Below are positions 9,369 to 14,461 of a DNA stretch of 31,059 bases, in pieces; the first letter of the stretch is position 1, and every line of letters begins with the position of its first letter. A program made the position numbers and the translations under genes. The DNA comes from a virus: IMG/VR virus record IMGVR_UViG_3300028131_000026, positions 1 through 31,059 of that record. One strand, given 5' to 3'. The notes under the pieces were generated by a model. It saw only the letters and a program-made list of their open reading frames with translations. It did not search any database and was not told the origin of the DNA.

Positions 9369-9608
9369 ATGCCTAAAGTAAAAATCACGACAGATAAAAC
9401 ATGGGTTGGTGGCTCTCGCGCGATAGAAAGTCAAACTTATGAAGTCACCTCAGAAGAGGCGAAAGTTTTAATTGCAAACGGCTTTGCAGAAGCTGTGGAA
9501 GTTAAGCGCGCACGGAATAAAAAAGGTCAGTTGAAGTCGGATGATCCCAGCACTCCTGATGTAAATGAAGCATGGGTTGGCGGTAAAAAGCCAAAAAAGA
9601 AAAAATGA
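9369..9608 (+). CDS. Small post-capsid protein with basic tail
   Basis: A 79-residue protein preceded by a GGAG ribosome site. The N-terminal half (VKITTDKTWVGG, then YEVTSEEAKVLIANGFAEAV) resembles small proteins often found just downstream of major capsid genes, in which a short beta-domain is followed by an EEAxxLIAxGxA helix. The last 30 residues are basic and probably disordered, ending in KKPKKKK. WVGG occurs twice, at about residues 12-15 and near the C-terminus. Its stop overlaps the next start as ATGA. Function is unknown; a capsid accessory or head-completion role is suggested by position only. Confidence 0.65.
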   Translation: MPKVKITTDKTWVGGSRAIESQTYEVTSEEAKVLIANGFAEAVEVKRARNKKGQLKSDDPSTPDVNEAWVGGKKPKKKK

Positions 9609-9886
9609 TAGAACAATTGCAAACAAAAATTAAGGAAGAGGATAACAAGGTTGTTATCTCACGCACACAAGATGTGCAGTCGATCCTTGATTATAACAAA
9701 GAAAAACAAATTGCTGGAACGGTTGCGCGTAGTGATATGCGCCATGTGGGCCAAATCCCGTTTGTTGTTGTCGAAACATGGATGTCCGAGTCTGGTTTAA
9801 AACTAGGGTCGAAAGAGTTTGCAGAATATGTTAAGAAGAAACTGTTGAGCGGTGATTACGCGAAACTACTGGTTCACGGCTACTGA
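9605..9886 (+). CDS. Conserved-type small virion-operon protein
   Basis: A 93-residue protein whose ATG overlaps the previous stop by four bases. It is predicted mixed alpha/beta; the segment IPFVVVETWMSESGL followed by a C-terminal EYVKKKLLSGDYAKL helix resembles small hypothetical proteins seen downstream of capsid genes in several podovirus groups. There is no membrane segment or catalytic motif. Head completion or connector function would fit the position but is not shown by the sequence. Confidence 0.65.
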   Translation: MIEQLQTKIKEEDNKVVISRTQDVQSILDYNKEKQIAGTVARSDMRHVGQIPFVVVETWMSESGLKLGSKEFAEYVKKKLLSGDYAKLLVHGY

Positions 9887-9896
9887 GGGCGTAAAT

Positions 9897-10094
9897 ATGA
9901 ATACTAGAAACACAGTTGCATCTGCGCATGACCGGATTGATGTCATTGAGCCGCGTATCACAAAGCTAGAAACCACTGTTCATTTGCAGTTCAAAGAGGT
10001 GTTTGCTCGAGTAAAGCGCCTAGAAGCAATTTTAATTGCTACTGCCGGAACTACCATCGCAATGCTTTTTGCAGTGCTTACCAAGATGGGCTGA
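9897..10094 (+). CDS. XhlA/hemolysin-like small membrane protein, lysis-associated
   Basis: This 65-residue protein has an N-terminal helical coiled-coil half (AHDRIDVIEPRITKLETTVH, then EVFARVKRLEAIL) and one C-terminal membrane helix (ILIATAGTTIAMLFAVL, about residues 43-60). That order is the layout of XhlA-type proteins, which sit in the membrane and assist holins. I chose ATG 9897 rather than the in-frame ATG at 9852 because 9852 lies inside the previous gene, while 9897 has GAGGG about five bases upstream. It opens the lysis cassette and overlaps the next start in a TGATG junction. Confidence 0.7.
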   Translation: MNTRNTVASAHDRIDVIEPRITKLETTVHLQFKEVFARVKRLEAILIATAGTTIAMLFAVLTKMG

Positions 10095-10267
10095 TGATCT
10101 GTGTTCTTGCCTTTGTGTCATTCAACCATGCTTGGACGCAGGGCGGGAACCAGCTGTTTCAATACTGCTACTATGATTGTGGTCTTCAAAAGAATGGCTT
10201 GTGGTACGATAAGGTTTACCGTGTCAGCTATCTCTTCGTTTGCCCATCGAGGTTCGTTGAAACATGA
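10094..10267 (+). CDS. Small Cys/aromatic-rich protein with hydrophobic N-terminus
   Basis: A 57-codon gene whose ATG overlaps the preceding stop by one base and whose stop overlaps the next start as ATGA, so it fills the space between two coupled genes exactly. The N-terminus MICVLAFVSFNHAW is hydrophobic and short, like a weak signal or anchor. The body is rich in Tyr, Phe and Trp and has four Cys (residues 3, 25, 29, 50), with a QLFQYCYYDCGL motif. These features suggest an exported small protein of the lysis cassette. I do not recognise the family. Confidence 0.55.
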   Translation: MICVLAFVSFNHAWTQGGNQLFQYCYYDCGLQKNGLWYDKVYRVSYLFVCPSRFVET

Positions 10268-10737
10268 TTGAAGTTTTAGCTCTCGCGAGTGCGGTTAGCA
10301 CAATATCTGGAAGCATTAGCTCTGCGGTGCAGGCTGGGAAAGACGTTGGTTCAATACTCCCTCAGTTTGGCAAACTGGCAAAGCTGGAAGCTGATATAAA
10401 CTTAGCAGAAAAGGGCCGACATAAAGGCCCGCTGGGTAGGCTTACCTCTACGGAGGAAGAGGGCTTTGCAATTGCAAACGCAAAAATGAAGCATAAAGAG
10501 GCTATGGATACTCTGCGATCTCATTGCCGCTTGTATGGGCCTCCCGGCATGTGGGAGTCAGTTCAACGCGAAATGGGCGCAGCCAGAGCGAGACAAAAGA
10601 AAGCTCTTGAGGAGCAGGCGGCAAAACGCGACCGCATATTTTACTTTATTACTGTTGCTGTTGCATTCGCCGTGTTCGCTATTGGTAGCGGCGGGTTGTT
10701 ATGGTTCGCAGCGTTTCTAGCGGATGAGGCTCGGTGA
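10264..10737 (+). CDS. Helical protein with one C-terminal membrane segment, lysis cassette
   Basis: This 157-residue protein has a weakly hydrophobic N-terminal region (about residues 3-22), a charged helical middle (LEADINLAEKGRHKG, then GFAIANAKMKHKEAMDTL), a GPPGMWESVQREMGAARARQ segment, and a clear C-terminal membrane helix at about residues 127-152. It overlaps the genes on both sides by 4 and 1 bases. A coiled-coil body with a terminal anchor could be spanin-like, but it lacks an obvious lipoprotein partner and has the anchor at the wrong end for a classical i-spanin. Unknown membrane-associated protein within the lysis operon. Confidence 0.6.
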   Translation: MIEVLALASAVSTISGSISSAVQAGKDVGSILPQFGKLAKLEADINLAEKGRHKGPLGRLTSTEEEGFAIANAKMKHKEAMDTLRSHCRLYGPPGMWESVQREMGAARARQKKALEEQAAKRDRIFYFITVAVAFAVFAIGSGGLLWFAAFLADEAR

Positions 10738-10895
10738 TGTGGCTGTTGCTCTGGTTCCAGCTTGAAACTAACGTCAACCACTTTGAGGTGGGCCAGTACA
10801 GCAGCGAAAAGGATTGTACTGATGAGCTGCGCCGAGCATCTATTTTGGTAACAAAGAACAACGAATATCTACAATGCTTCAAGGTAAATCTATGA
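10737..10895 (+). CDS. 52-residue exported-looking small protein
   Basis: Start and stop overlap both neighbours (GTGATG upstream, TATGA downstream). The protein begins MWLLLWFQLETNVNHF, a short hydrophobic start that could be a signal or anchor, followed by QYSSEKDCTDELRRASILV and ending in YLQCFKVNL. It has two Cys, at residues 27 and 47-48, that could form a disulfide outside the cytoplasm. The C-terminal part looks like an alpha/beta mini-domain. It was recognised from the exact coupling to its neighbours. No known function. Confidence 0.55.
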   Translation: MWLLLWFQLETNVNHFEVGQYSSEKDCTDELRRASILVTKNNEYLQCFKVNL

Positions 10896-11029
10896 AAGAC
10901 GCAGAGATCATACGTCTGTTCGATCAGAATGTTGAGCTTGTAATTCAAGGCTTGGCTGCGCGGTCGGGTCGAGATTTTTCTGAAGTTTTAGCACTTTTGC
11001 GAGATAGAGGAATAAAATATGCCAAATGA
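10892..11029 (+). CDS. 45-residue helical protein in lysis cassette
   Basis: This small ORF begins four bases before the previous stop (ATGA) and overlaps the EF-hand gene start by 11 bases. The product, MKDAEIIRLFDQNVELVIQG followed by LAARSGRDFSEVLALL, is predicted as two amphipathic helices with no membrane segment and no Cys. Gene-to-gene coupling is the main evidence that it is translated. It may only serve to carry ribosomes into the downstream membrane-protein gene; no function is recognised. Confidence 0.45.
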   Translation: MKDAEIIRLFDQNVELVIQGLAARSGRDFSEVLALLRDRGIKYAK

Positions 11030-11348
11030 ATTTGATCTAAACGGTAATGGAGAGATTGATCCGATAGAGCATGAGATCATGTTGGAAGACCGCCGCCGCC
11101 GCATGGAGGACTCAGACGCTAAGAGAGACGCACAGAGGCGCATGACATGGTTTTCCTTATCAGGGATGGTTTTATACCCTTTCGTCATTCTAGCGGCCTC
11201 TCTGTGGGGCTTAGAGACCGCTGCAAGTTTATTGGCTGACATAGCGGCGGTTTATGTTATCGGGGCGTCTGGTATCGCTGCTGCTTATTTTGGTTTTAAC
11301 GCAATGGAGAGTAAAAATGCTTCAAGCACTGATAGGGCCAGTAGCTGA
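11019..11348 (+). CDS. EF-hand-bearing membrane protein, holin-like
   Basis: This 109-residue protein opens with a canonical calcium-binding loop, DLNGNGEIDPIE at residues 6-17, with liganding residues at loop positions 1, 3, 5, 9 and 12, Gly at 6 and Ile at 8. A charged helix rich in Arg, Glu and Asp follows (about 18-42), then two membrane segments, WFSLSGMVLYPFVILAASLW (about 44-64) and LADIAAVYVIGASGIAAAYF (about 72-92). Phage proteins of this layout occur in marine phages beside holins. It overlaps the 3TM holin gene by 32 bases. A calcium-sensitive holin or antiholin role is inference. Confidence 0.7.
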   Translation: MPNEFDLNGNGEIDPIEHEIMLEDRRRRMEDSDAKRDAQRRMTWFSLSGMVLYPFVILAASLWGLETAASLLADIAAVYVIGASGIAAAYFGFNAMESKNASSTDRASS

Positions 11349-11712
11349 GTTAGCTGGCGGCTGGCTTAAAGGTAAAGCAAGCGCACAGGCTGCGTCAGCA
11401 AATCTAAAGTTGGTTGAGGCGGAAGCCAAGGCAACCATAATGAAGTCGGCTGCTACCTCTGAAGCGGATTGGGAAAAGATTATGGCCCAAGGTACGCAAA
11501 ACAGCTGGAAGGACGAGTATTTAGTTCTGCTTTTCTCCATTCCCTTGATACTGAGCTTCCTGCCTTTTGATTGGGCCAAGCAAGCGGTCACGGACGGTTT
11601 CGCTGCATTGGATACAATGCCTGATTGGTACAGCTACACTTTAGGGGTAATCGTTGCGAGTAGCTTCGCCGTGCGATCAGCAACTAAATTTTTCGGAGGA
11701 AAAAAATCATGA
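11317..11712 (+). CDS. Holin, GTA_holin_3TM type
   Basis: This 131-residue protein matches the three-transmembrane holin family of gene transfer agents and related phages. It has an amphipathic, Ala-rich N-terminal region (residues 1-60), the signature NSWKDEYLVLLFSIPLILSF, and MPDWYSYTLGVIVASSFAVR near the C-terminus. Hydrophobic segments lie at about 69-87 and 107-124; the third may be the N-terminal LQALIGPVAELAGGWL. I start it at 11317, where GGAGAG stands seven bases upstream, rather than at the in-frame ATG 11254 inside the preceding gene. It forms membrane pores that release the endolysin encoded immediately downstream with ATGA overlap. Confidence 0.82.
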   Translation: MLQALIGPVAELAGGWLKGKASAQAASANLKLVEAEAKATIMKSAATSEADWEKIMAQGTQNSWKDEYLVLLFSIPLILSFLPFDWAKQAVTDGFAALDTMPDWYSYTLGVIVASSFAVRSATKFFGGKKS

Positions 11713-12344
11713 GCGATGCAATGCGTGAACTGCAATCCAAATGCGGCGTTGCGGCCGATGGTCAATTTGGCCCGAATACTGCCAGAGCGATTGCTAAGTT
11801 TTATCAACTATCGCCTGAAGCCGCGTCACATTTTTTGGGACAGTGCCACCATGAGAGCGGTGGGTTTAGACGTAAGCCAGAAGAAAACCTAAACTATTCC
11901 GCAAAAGGTTTGCGATCAACCTTTGGACGTTATTTCAAAACCGACGAACAGGCGGAAGAATATGCCCGTAATCCTCAAAAAATTGCGAATTATGTATATA
12001 TGGACGAGAACCGAAAATACCCGCTTGGCAATACGAAAGACAATGACGGGTGGTTATTTCGCGGGCGAGGGTTCATCCAATGCACCGGGCGCTTTAATTA
12101 CAGAGCATTTGCAAGCGAAATGCGTTTGCCAGATGTGATGGACAATCCAGATTTAGTTGCAACCGAATACGCTATGGAGAGTGCTATTTGGTATTTCGAC
12201 AAAAACAACATTTGGGTTCATTGTAAACACGTTACCGATGACACTATTAAAACCGTGACGAAGGCTGTAAATGGCGGAACGCACGGTTTGGAAGATCGTA
12301 TGAAACAGACTTACAAAATTCACAAATGGCTTGTGTCAGATTAA
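11709..12344 (+). CDS. Endolysin, glycoside hydrolase family 19
   Basis: This 211-residue protein matches phage GH19 lysozymes, which cut the glycan strands of peptidoglycan. Catalytic Glu49 lies in CHHESGGF, a second acidic pair (58-59) lies in KPEENLNYS, and the characteristic substrate-groove segment WLFRGRGFIQCTGRFNY is present, with NPDLVATEYAMESAIWYF and KAVNGG downstream. The first 35 residues (LQSKCGVAADGQFGPNTARA) look like a short peptidoglycan-binding-type helix unit. There is no signal peptide, so export depends on the holin encoded just before it. It is the last plus-strand gene of the lysis operon and overlaps the holin by four bases. Confidence 0.9.
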   Translation: MSDAMRELQSKCGVAADGQFGPNTARAIAKFYQLSPEAASHFLGQCHHESGGFRRKPEENLNYSAKGLRSTFGRYFKTDEQAEEYARNPQKIANYVYMDENRKYPLGNTKDNDGWLFRGRGFIQCTGRFNYRAFASEMRLPDVMDNPDLVATEYAMESAIWYFDKNNIWVHCKHVTDDTIKTVTKAVNGGTHGLEDRMKQTYKIHKWLVSD

Positions 12345-12365
12345 CTTGGATTGTATAAATCTCTA

Positions 12366-12477
12366 GTGGGTGGCTATCATCACAACATAAATTGCCCTTT
12401 TCCAATCGGGGCGGTTGTTTACCTCGGTGACGTTGCTACCAAAAAGCGCCAACTTTTAAATATCAACGGCCACCCAC
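12366..12477. repeat. Nine-base inverted repeat closing the convergent gap
   Basis: GTGGGTGGC at 12366-12374 is exactly complementary to GCCACCCAC at 12469-12477, with 94 bases between. Transcripts from either strand could form a closed stem around this gap, the meeting point of the plus-strand lysis operon and the minus-strand regulatory operon. No U-run follows on either strand, so it is not a standard terminator. Confidence 0.45.
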
Positions 12478-12497
12478 ACGACTTCAAAATATTATAG
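12366..12497 (+). CDS. Possible 43-residue GTG-start ORF in the convergent gap
   Basis: The gap between the endolysin stop and the minus-strand gene end holds an open frame starting at GTG 12366 (a TTG at 12351 is an alternative), ending in TAG at 12495-12497. The product runs GGYHHNINCPFPIGAVVYLG, then DVATKKRQLLNINGHPHDF, and its codons look like those of neighbouring genes. However, no ribosome site is visible, the start is non-ATG, and its 3' end overlaps the minus-strand micropeptide gene by 14 bases. It may be a small gene, a gene remnant, or chance. Confidence 0.25.
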   Translation: MGGYHHNINCPFPIGAVVYLGDVATKKRQLLNINGHPHDFKIL

Positions 12498-12594
12498 CGA
12501 CTAGCGCCATTAGGCTAACGCCGCTGATGAAGCCAATAATAGCTCCGATCAGGCCGGCTGCGTTAATCATGCGTTCCATTTCCTTTTCATCCAT
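12484..12594 (-). CDS. 36-residue single-pass membrane micropeptide
   Basis: On the minus strand an ATG at 12594 preceded by GGAG opens a 36-codon frame. The product starts with a charged helix, MDEKEMERMINAAG, and continues as one membrane segment, LIGAIIGFISGVSLMALVAI, ending at TGA 12486-12484. The start overlaps the stop of an even smaller upstream ORF (TAATG). Composition, ribosome site and coupling make it a credible gene and the last of the minus-strand operon. Such peptides may modulate membrane complexes or act as antiholins; nothing in the sequence decides this. Confidence 0.55.
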   Translation of the reverse strand: MDEKEMERMINAAGLIGAIIGFISGVSLMALVAIIF

Positions 12595-12662
12595 TACGTT
12601 TTATCTCCAAACACTTTGCGAAACGCATCGTCCAAAATCTTTTCAATATCTCCTTTAGTCAT
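12594..12662 (-). CDS. 22-residue helical micro-ORF
   Basis: A 22-codon frame on the minus strand begins at ATG 12662, overlapping the end of the HTH gene by eight bases, with GAAGGAG some 10 bases upstream, and ends TAATG at the start of the membrane micropeptide. The peptide (MTKGDIEKILDDAFRKVFGD) is an amphipathic helix. It may be a genuine micropeptide or a coupling ORF that delivers ribosomes to the next gene. Confidence 0.35.
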   Translation of the reverse strand: MTKGDIEKILDDAFRKVFGDKT

Positions 12663-13413
12663 GAGTGCGCTCCTTCGGTGTTTGATTGGGCAAGTAATAC
12701 AACCAGTAATCTGGTTTGTTTTTTTGATATTCCAATCGGTATTTTTTCAACCTACCCATTTGCACAAGGCCATTCATCAATCCGCTAATAACAGAAGCAT
12801 TCATGCCCATGTTATCGTCGCCCATCATGTTTTTAAGTTCTGGCACCGTGTAGTCTTTGCCGATTTCAAAGAAGCTAATAATGTGGTGCCTGCGATCTTC
12901 GGATATTTTAAGCAATCGAGCTTTTTCTTTTTGCATTTGCTGTTTGTTGGGTGTTTTTATTTGCATCGGAAGCTCTGGGCGCTTTCCCATCTTTGCCATT
13001 TCAATCTCAAACTCTAAAACATTCCAAGCATAAGCAATTTCTTTAATTACCTCTGGTCGCGTTTCTTTTTGAATTGCGGCTATTGCGAGTTCTTTTCGAT
13101 GTTTCTTTTTATCAACTGCCCAAGCGCGAGGATTTCTTCTAATTGCTGCGTCAAGTTTTGTCTGCTTTGTTTTTTGGACTTCTCTATCATCAACTTTAGC
13201 AGTCTCTGCTGTCTTGCACACGCAACCGTCAACTCCGCATTTGTCACAAGTCTTATCCTTTACAGTTTTAAATTTTATTCCAAACCGCCTTGCGTTGCGG
13301 CTGATTGTTGCTGGGGAAACATTTAATACATCTGCCGTTTGGTTTTGATCTAAACCATTTTCGGCGCATCTTATCATGATCCCAATATCGCTTTCTTTGA
13401 GCTTTACGTTCAT
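12655..13413 (-). CDS. HTH DNA-binding protein with Cys cluster
   Basis: This protein has 252 residues from ATG 13413. That start lies one base after the upstream stop and has a GGGG tract nearby; an in-frame ATG at 13443 would overlap the upstream gene by 29 bases. The first 35 residues form a helix-turn-helix (MIRCAENGLDQNQTADVLNV, then SPATISRNARRFGI) resembling phage or resolvase HTHs. Residues about 54-64 carry CDKCGVDGCVC, a possible zinc site. A basic helical middle follows, and the C-terminal third (IGKDYTVPELKNMMGDDNMG, then SGLMNGLVQMGRLKKYRLEY) looks like a winged-helix. It is probably a transcriptional regulator; no family is certain. Confidence 0.7.
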   Translation of the reverse strand: MNVKLKESDIGIMIRCAENGLDQNQTADVLNVSPATISRNARRFGIKFKTVKDKTCDKCGVDGCVCKTAETAKVDDREVQKTKQTKLDAAIRRNPRAWAVDKKKHRKELAIAAIQKETRPEVIKEIAYAWNVLEFEIEMAKMGKRPELPMQIKTPNKQQMQKEKARLLKISEDRRHHIISFFEIGKDYTVPELKNMMGDDNMGMNASVISGLMNGLVQMGRLKKYRLEYQKNKPDYWLYYLPNQTPKERTHD

Positions 13414-13414
13414 T

Positions 13415-13666
13415 TTAATAACCCCGCTCGGCAAAGTCTTCATCTATGTATTCGATCAGGTTGCAGTTATATAGCTCAAGGATTTTATCACTAAGGCGTT
13501 TAGAAACTGGCTTGGTTTTGCCGGGTTTGCAAATGCTTGTGATTTCTATTTCTACCTCGCCGGGATCATCTGCCCAGCGTATGCCTTTTTCGGCTTCGTA
13601 ATAAACTTCAATGTCTAACTCGATGCCCTTAACTTCTACTGCGGTTTTTATTGAGTAATAATTCAT
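13415..13666 (-). CDS. Small hypothetical protein, regulatory operon
   Basis: An 83-residue acidic protein starting at ATG 13666 with GGAG eight bases upstream. It looks mostly beta-stranded at the N-terminus (YYSIKTAVEVKGIELDIEVY, then EVEIEITSICKPGK) followed by a helix (SKRLSDKILELYN). No family is recognised, although proteins of this beta pattern are common as early phage genes. It ends one base before the downstream HTH gene, so the two are co-transcribed. A promoter-like element lies 29-57 bases upstream of its start. Confidence 0.65.
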   Translation of the reverse strand: MNYYSIKTAVEVKGIELDIEVYYEAEKGIRWADDPGEVEIEITSICKPGKTKPVSKRLSDKILELYNCNLIEYIDEDFAERGY

Positions 13667-13694
13667 GATCTGCTCCTGTTATCTTATACGCACT

Positions 13695-13723
13695 TTTGTA
13701 TTGCGCTATTTACAATGTTGCAA
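13695..13723 (-). promoter_or_regulatory. Promoter/operator-like element upstream of the 83-residue gene
   Basis: On the minus strand TTGCAA (13723-13718), a 17-base spacer and TACAAA (13700-13695) form a plausible sigma-70-like promoter. A transcript would start about 20 bases before the ATG at 13666. A TGTAAA box lies inside the spacer three bases after TTGCAA. The same arrangement occurs at 14392-14420, which is the main reason for calling it. Confidence 0.45.
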
Positions 13724-13731
13724 GCGTTTAT

Positions 13732-13800
13732 TTACAGAAACAGAACCAATGCAAATAAACCCGTGATGAATAAAACTTCTCCAACAATTTCCCAATCCAT
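13732..13800 (-). CDS. 22-residue membrane micropeptide
   Basis: On the minus strand, AAGGAG sits at the end of the HTH_39 gene, followed by two close ATGs. The second (13800) has the better spacing of eight bases and gives a 22-residue product starting MDWEIVGEVLFITGLFALVL, an acidic head plus one membrane helix. Starting at 13806 would add two residues and overlap the upstream stop as TAATG. Strong ribosome site and clean membrane helix support a real product. It ends just before the promoter-like element for the next gene. Confidence 0.5.
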   Translation of the reverse strand: MDWEIVGEVLFITGLFALVLFL

Positions 13801-13805
13801 AACCA

Positions 13806-14012
13806 TTACTCCTTTTCTTTGATTAAGCTGTAGCTGGCAATTTTAGCGCCGCTGTTAGTTGTGATAATTTCAGTGTGAATATCGTGGCCTTCATCCCGCA
13901 GGTTTTTAATGCGCGCCGCGAGTCTAAACGATCCGATATATTGCAGGGCGTCGATTGCGGTTATTGGCTGCGTTCTCATGTATTGCAGAATTTGTTTTGT
14001 CTGGGTTTCCAT
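13806..14012 (-). CDS. HTH_39-type small DNA-binding protein
   Basis: This 68-residue protein matches the small phage helix-turn-helix family HTH_39: TKQILQYMRTQPITAIDALQ, then YIGSFRLAARIKNLRDEGHD, ending in a beta-hairpin wing IASYSLI. The family is one winged-HTH domain and this protein is nothing more than that, so it is probably a local transcriptional regulator. A GGAAAG ribosome site precedes ATG 14012. It lies in the minus-strand block downstream of an 18-base element repeated before the HNH gene. Confidence 0.8.
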   Translation of the reverse strand: METQTKQILQYMRTQPITAIDALQYIGSFRLAARIKNLRDEGHDIHTEIITTNSGAKIASYSLIKEKE

Positions 14013-14032
14013 TTTACTTTCCTTTTACAACT

Positions 14033-14050
14033 GGATTTTTTTCAAGTTTG
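14033..14050 (-). repeat. 18-base repeated element, copy 1
   Basis: GGATTTTTTTCAAGTTTG on the plus strand occurs here and, identically, at 15236-15253. Read on the minus strand it contains TTGAAA, followed 12-15 bases later by a TAAAA tract in both copies. This copy lies 21-38 bases upstream of the HTH_39 gene start and could be a phage promoter or regulator site. Confidence 0.5.
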
Positions 14051-14052
14051 GT

Positions 14053-14070
14053 GGGGAGCCGGAGCTCCCC
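14053..14070. other. GC-rich hairpin between minus-strand genes
   Basis: GGGGAGC (14053-14059), a four-base loop CGGA, and GCTCCCC (14064-14070) form a perfect seven-base stem eight bases past the stop of the 86-residue gene. No U-run follows on the minus strand, so it is more likely an mRNA-end stabiliser or processing site than a terminator. It abuts the repeated element. Confidence 0.45.
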
Positions 14071-14078
14071 GTGTTGCG

Positions 14079-14339
14079 TTAAACAATGGCGCACGGCTTG
14101 TGCAGCTCACCATTGTGCATCACGCGGCGGATCGCGGCGGAGGCGTTACCCATTGACTTCACCCATGCGTGGGCAAGGTCGCCAGCGTGACCGAGGTCGT
14201 CAGCGTCAAGCTCAACGAAACGATCAGCAACATTCATGTCGCTGGATGTTTCAACATGGACAACAAACGCTGGCTTGCGTTCGGCCATGCGACCTTGAGC
14301 GGCCTCTAATGAAAGCAAGAAAGAAAGAGAATGTGCCAT
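14079..14339 (-). CDS. 86-residue hypothetical protein, first gene of minus operon
   Basis: The start is ATG 14339 because GGAGG stands five bases upstream; an in-frame ATG at 14351 overlaps that ribosome site. The product begins MAHSLSFLLSLEAAQGRMAE and continues with an alpha/beta mix including FVVHVETSSD and LAHAWVKSMGNASAAIRRVM. It has one Cys near the end and no membrane helix. The gene looks more GC-rich than its neighbours and may have a separate origin. A TTGCAA/TACATA promoter-like element lies upstream. No family is recognised. Confidence 0.6.
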   Translation of the reverse strand: MAHSLSFLLSLEAAQGRMAERKPAFVVHVETSSDMNVADRFVELDADDLGHAGDLAHAWVKSMGNASAAIRRVMHNGELHKPCAIV

Positions 14340-14391
14340 GGGAACCTCCATATCGGCGTGCGTTGGCGGAATTGCCTCGGCTATATCATTA

Positions 14392-14420
14392 TATGTATAT
14401 TACGTTTTACACTATTGCAA
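14392..14420 (-). promoter_or_regulatory. Promoter/operator-like element for the minus-strand operon
   Basis: Minus-strand TTGCAA (14420-14415), a 17-base spacer and TACATA (14397-14392), with TGTAAA three bases after TTGCAA, repeat the layout seen at 13695-13723. A perfect TATAAT also lies at 14393-14388, so the exact -10 is uncertain. It would drive the 86-residue gene starting at 14339. Confidence 0.45.
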
Positions 14421-14434
14421 GAGGGATTTACAAC
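14406..14434 (+). promoter_or_regulatory. Plus-strand promoter candidate for rusA
   Basis: TTTACA (14406-14411), a 17-base spacer and TACAAC (14429-14434) stand 28 bases before the rusA ATG. It overlaps the minus-strand element face to face, so the two directions could be switched by a single bound regulator. The match to consensus is moderate. TTGCCT/TATATT at 14372-14401 is an alternative. Confidence 0.35.
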
Positions 14435-14461
14435 TTTTTTTAAAAAAACTATCAATGCGCC

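Noticed and set aside
9852-9896. Upstream start for the XhlA-like gene
   Set aside because: It lies inside the preceding gene without a ribosome site, while ATG 9897 has GAGGG at the right distance.
11254-11316. Upstream start for the 3TM holin
   Set aside because: It lies inside the EF-hand gene. The family N-terminus fits the ATG at 11317, which has GGAGAG upstream.
12616-13017. 133-residue plus-strand hydrophobic frame opposite the HTH gene
   Set aside because: The Phe/His-rich product is typical of antisense to Lys/Glu-rich coding DNA. The minus-strand gene has an HTH and coupled neighbours.
13955-14443. 162-residue plus-strand frame over the minus-strand regulatory genes
   Set aside because: Low-complexity Arg/Gln-rich translation, antisense to two genes with clear ribosome sites, one an HTH_39 match.
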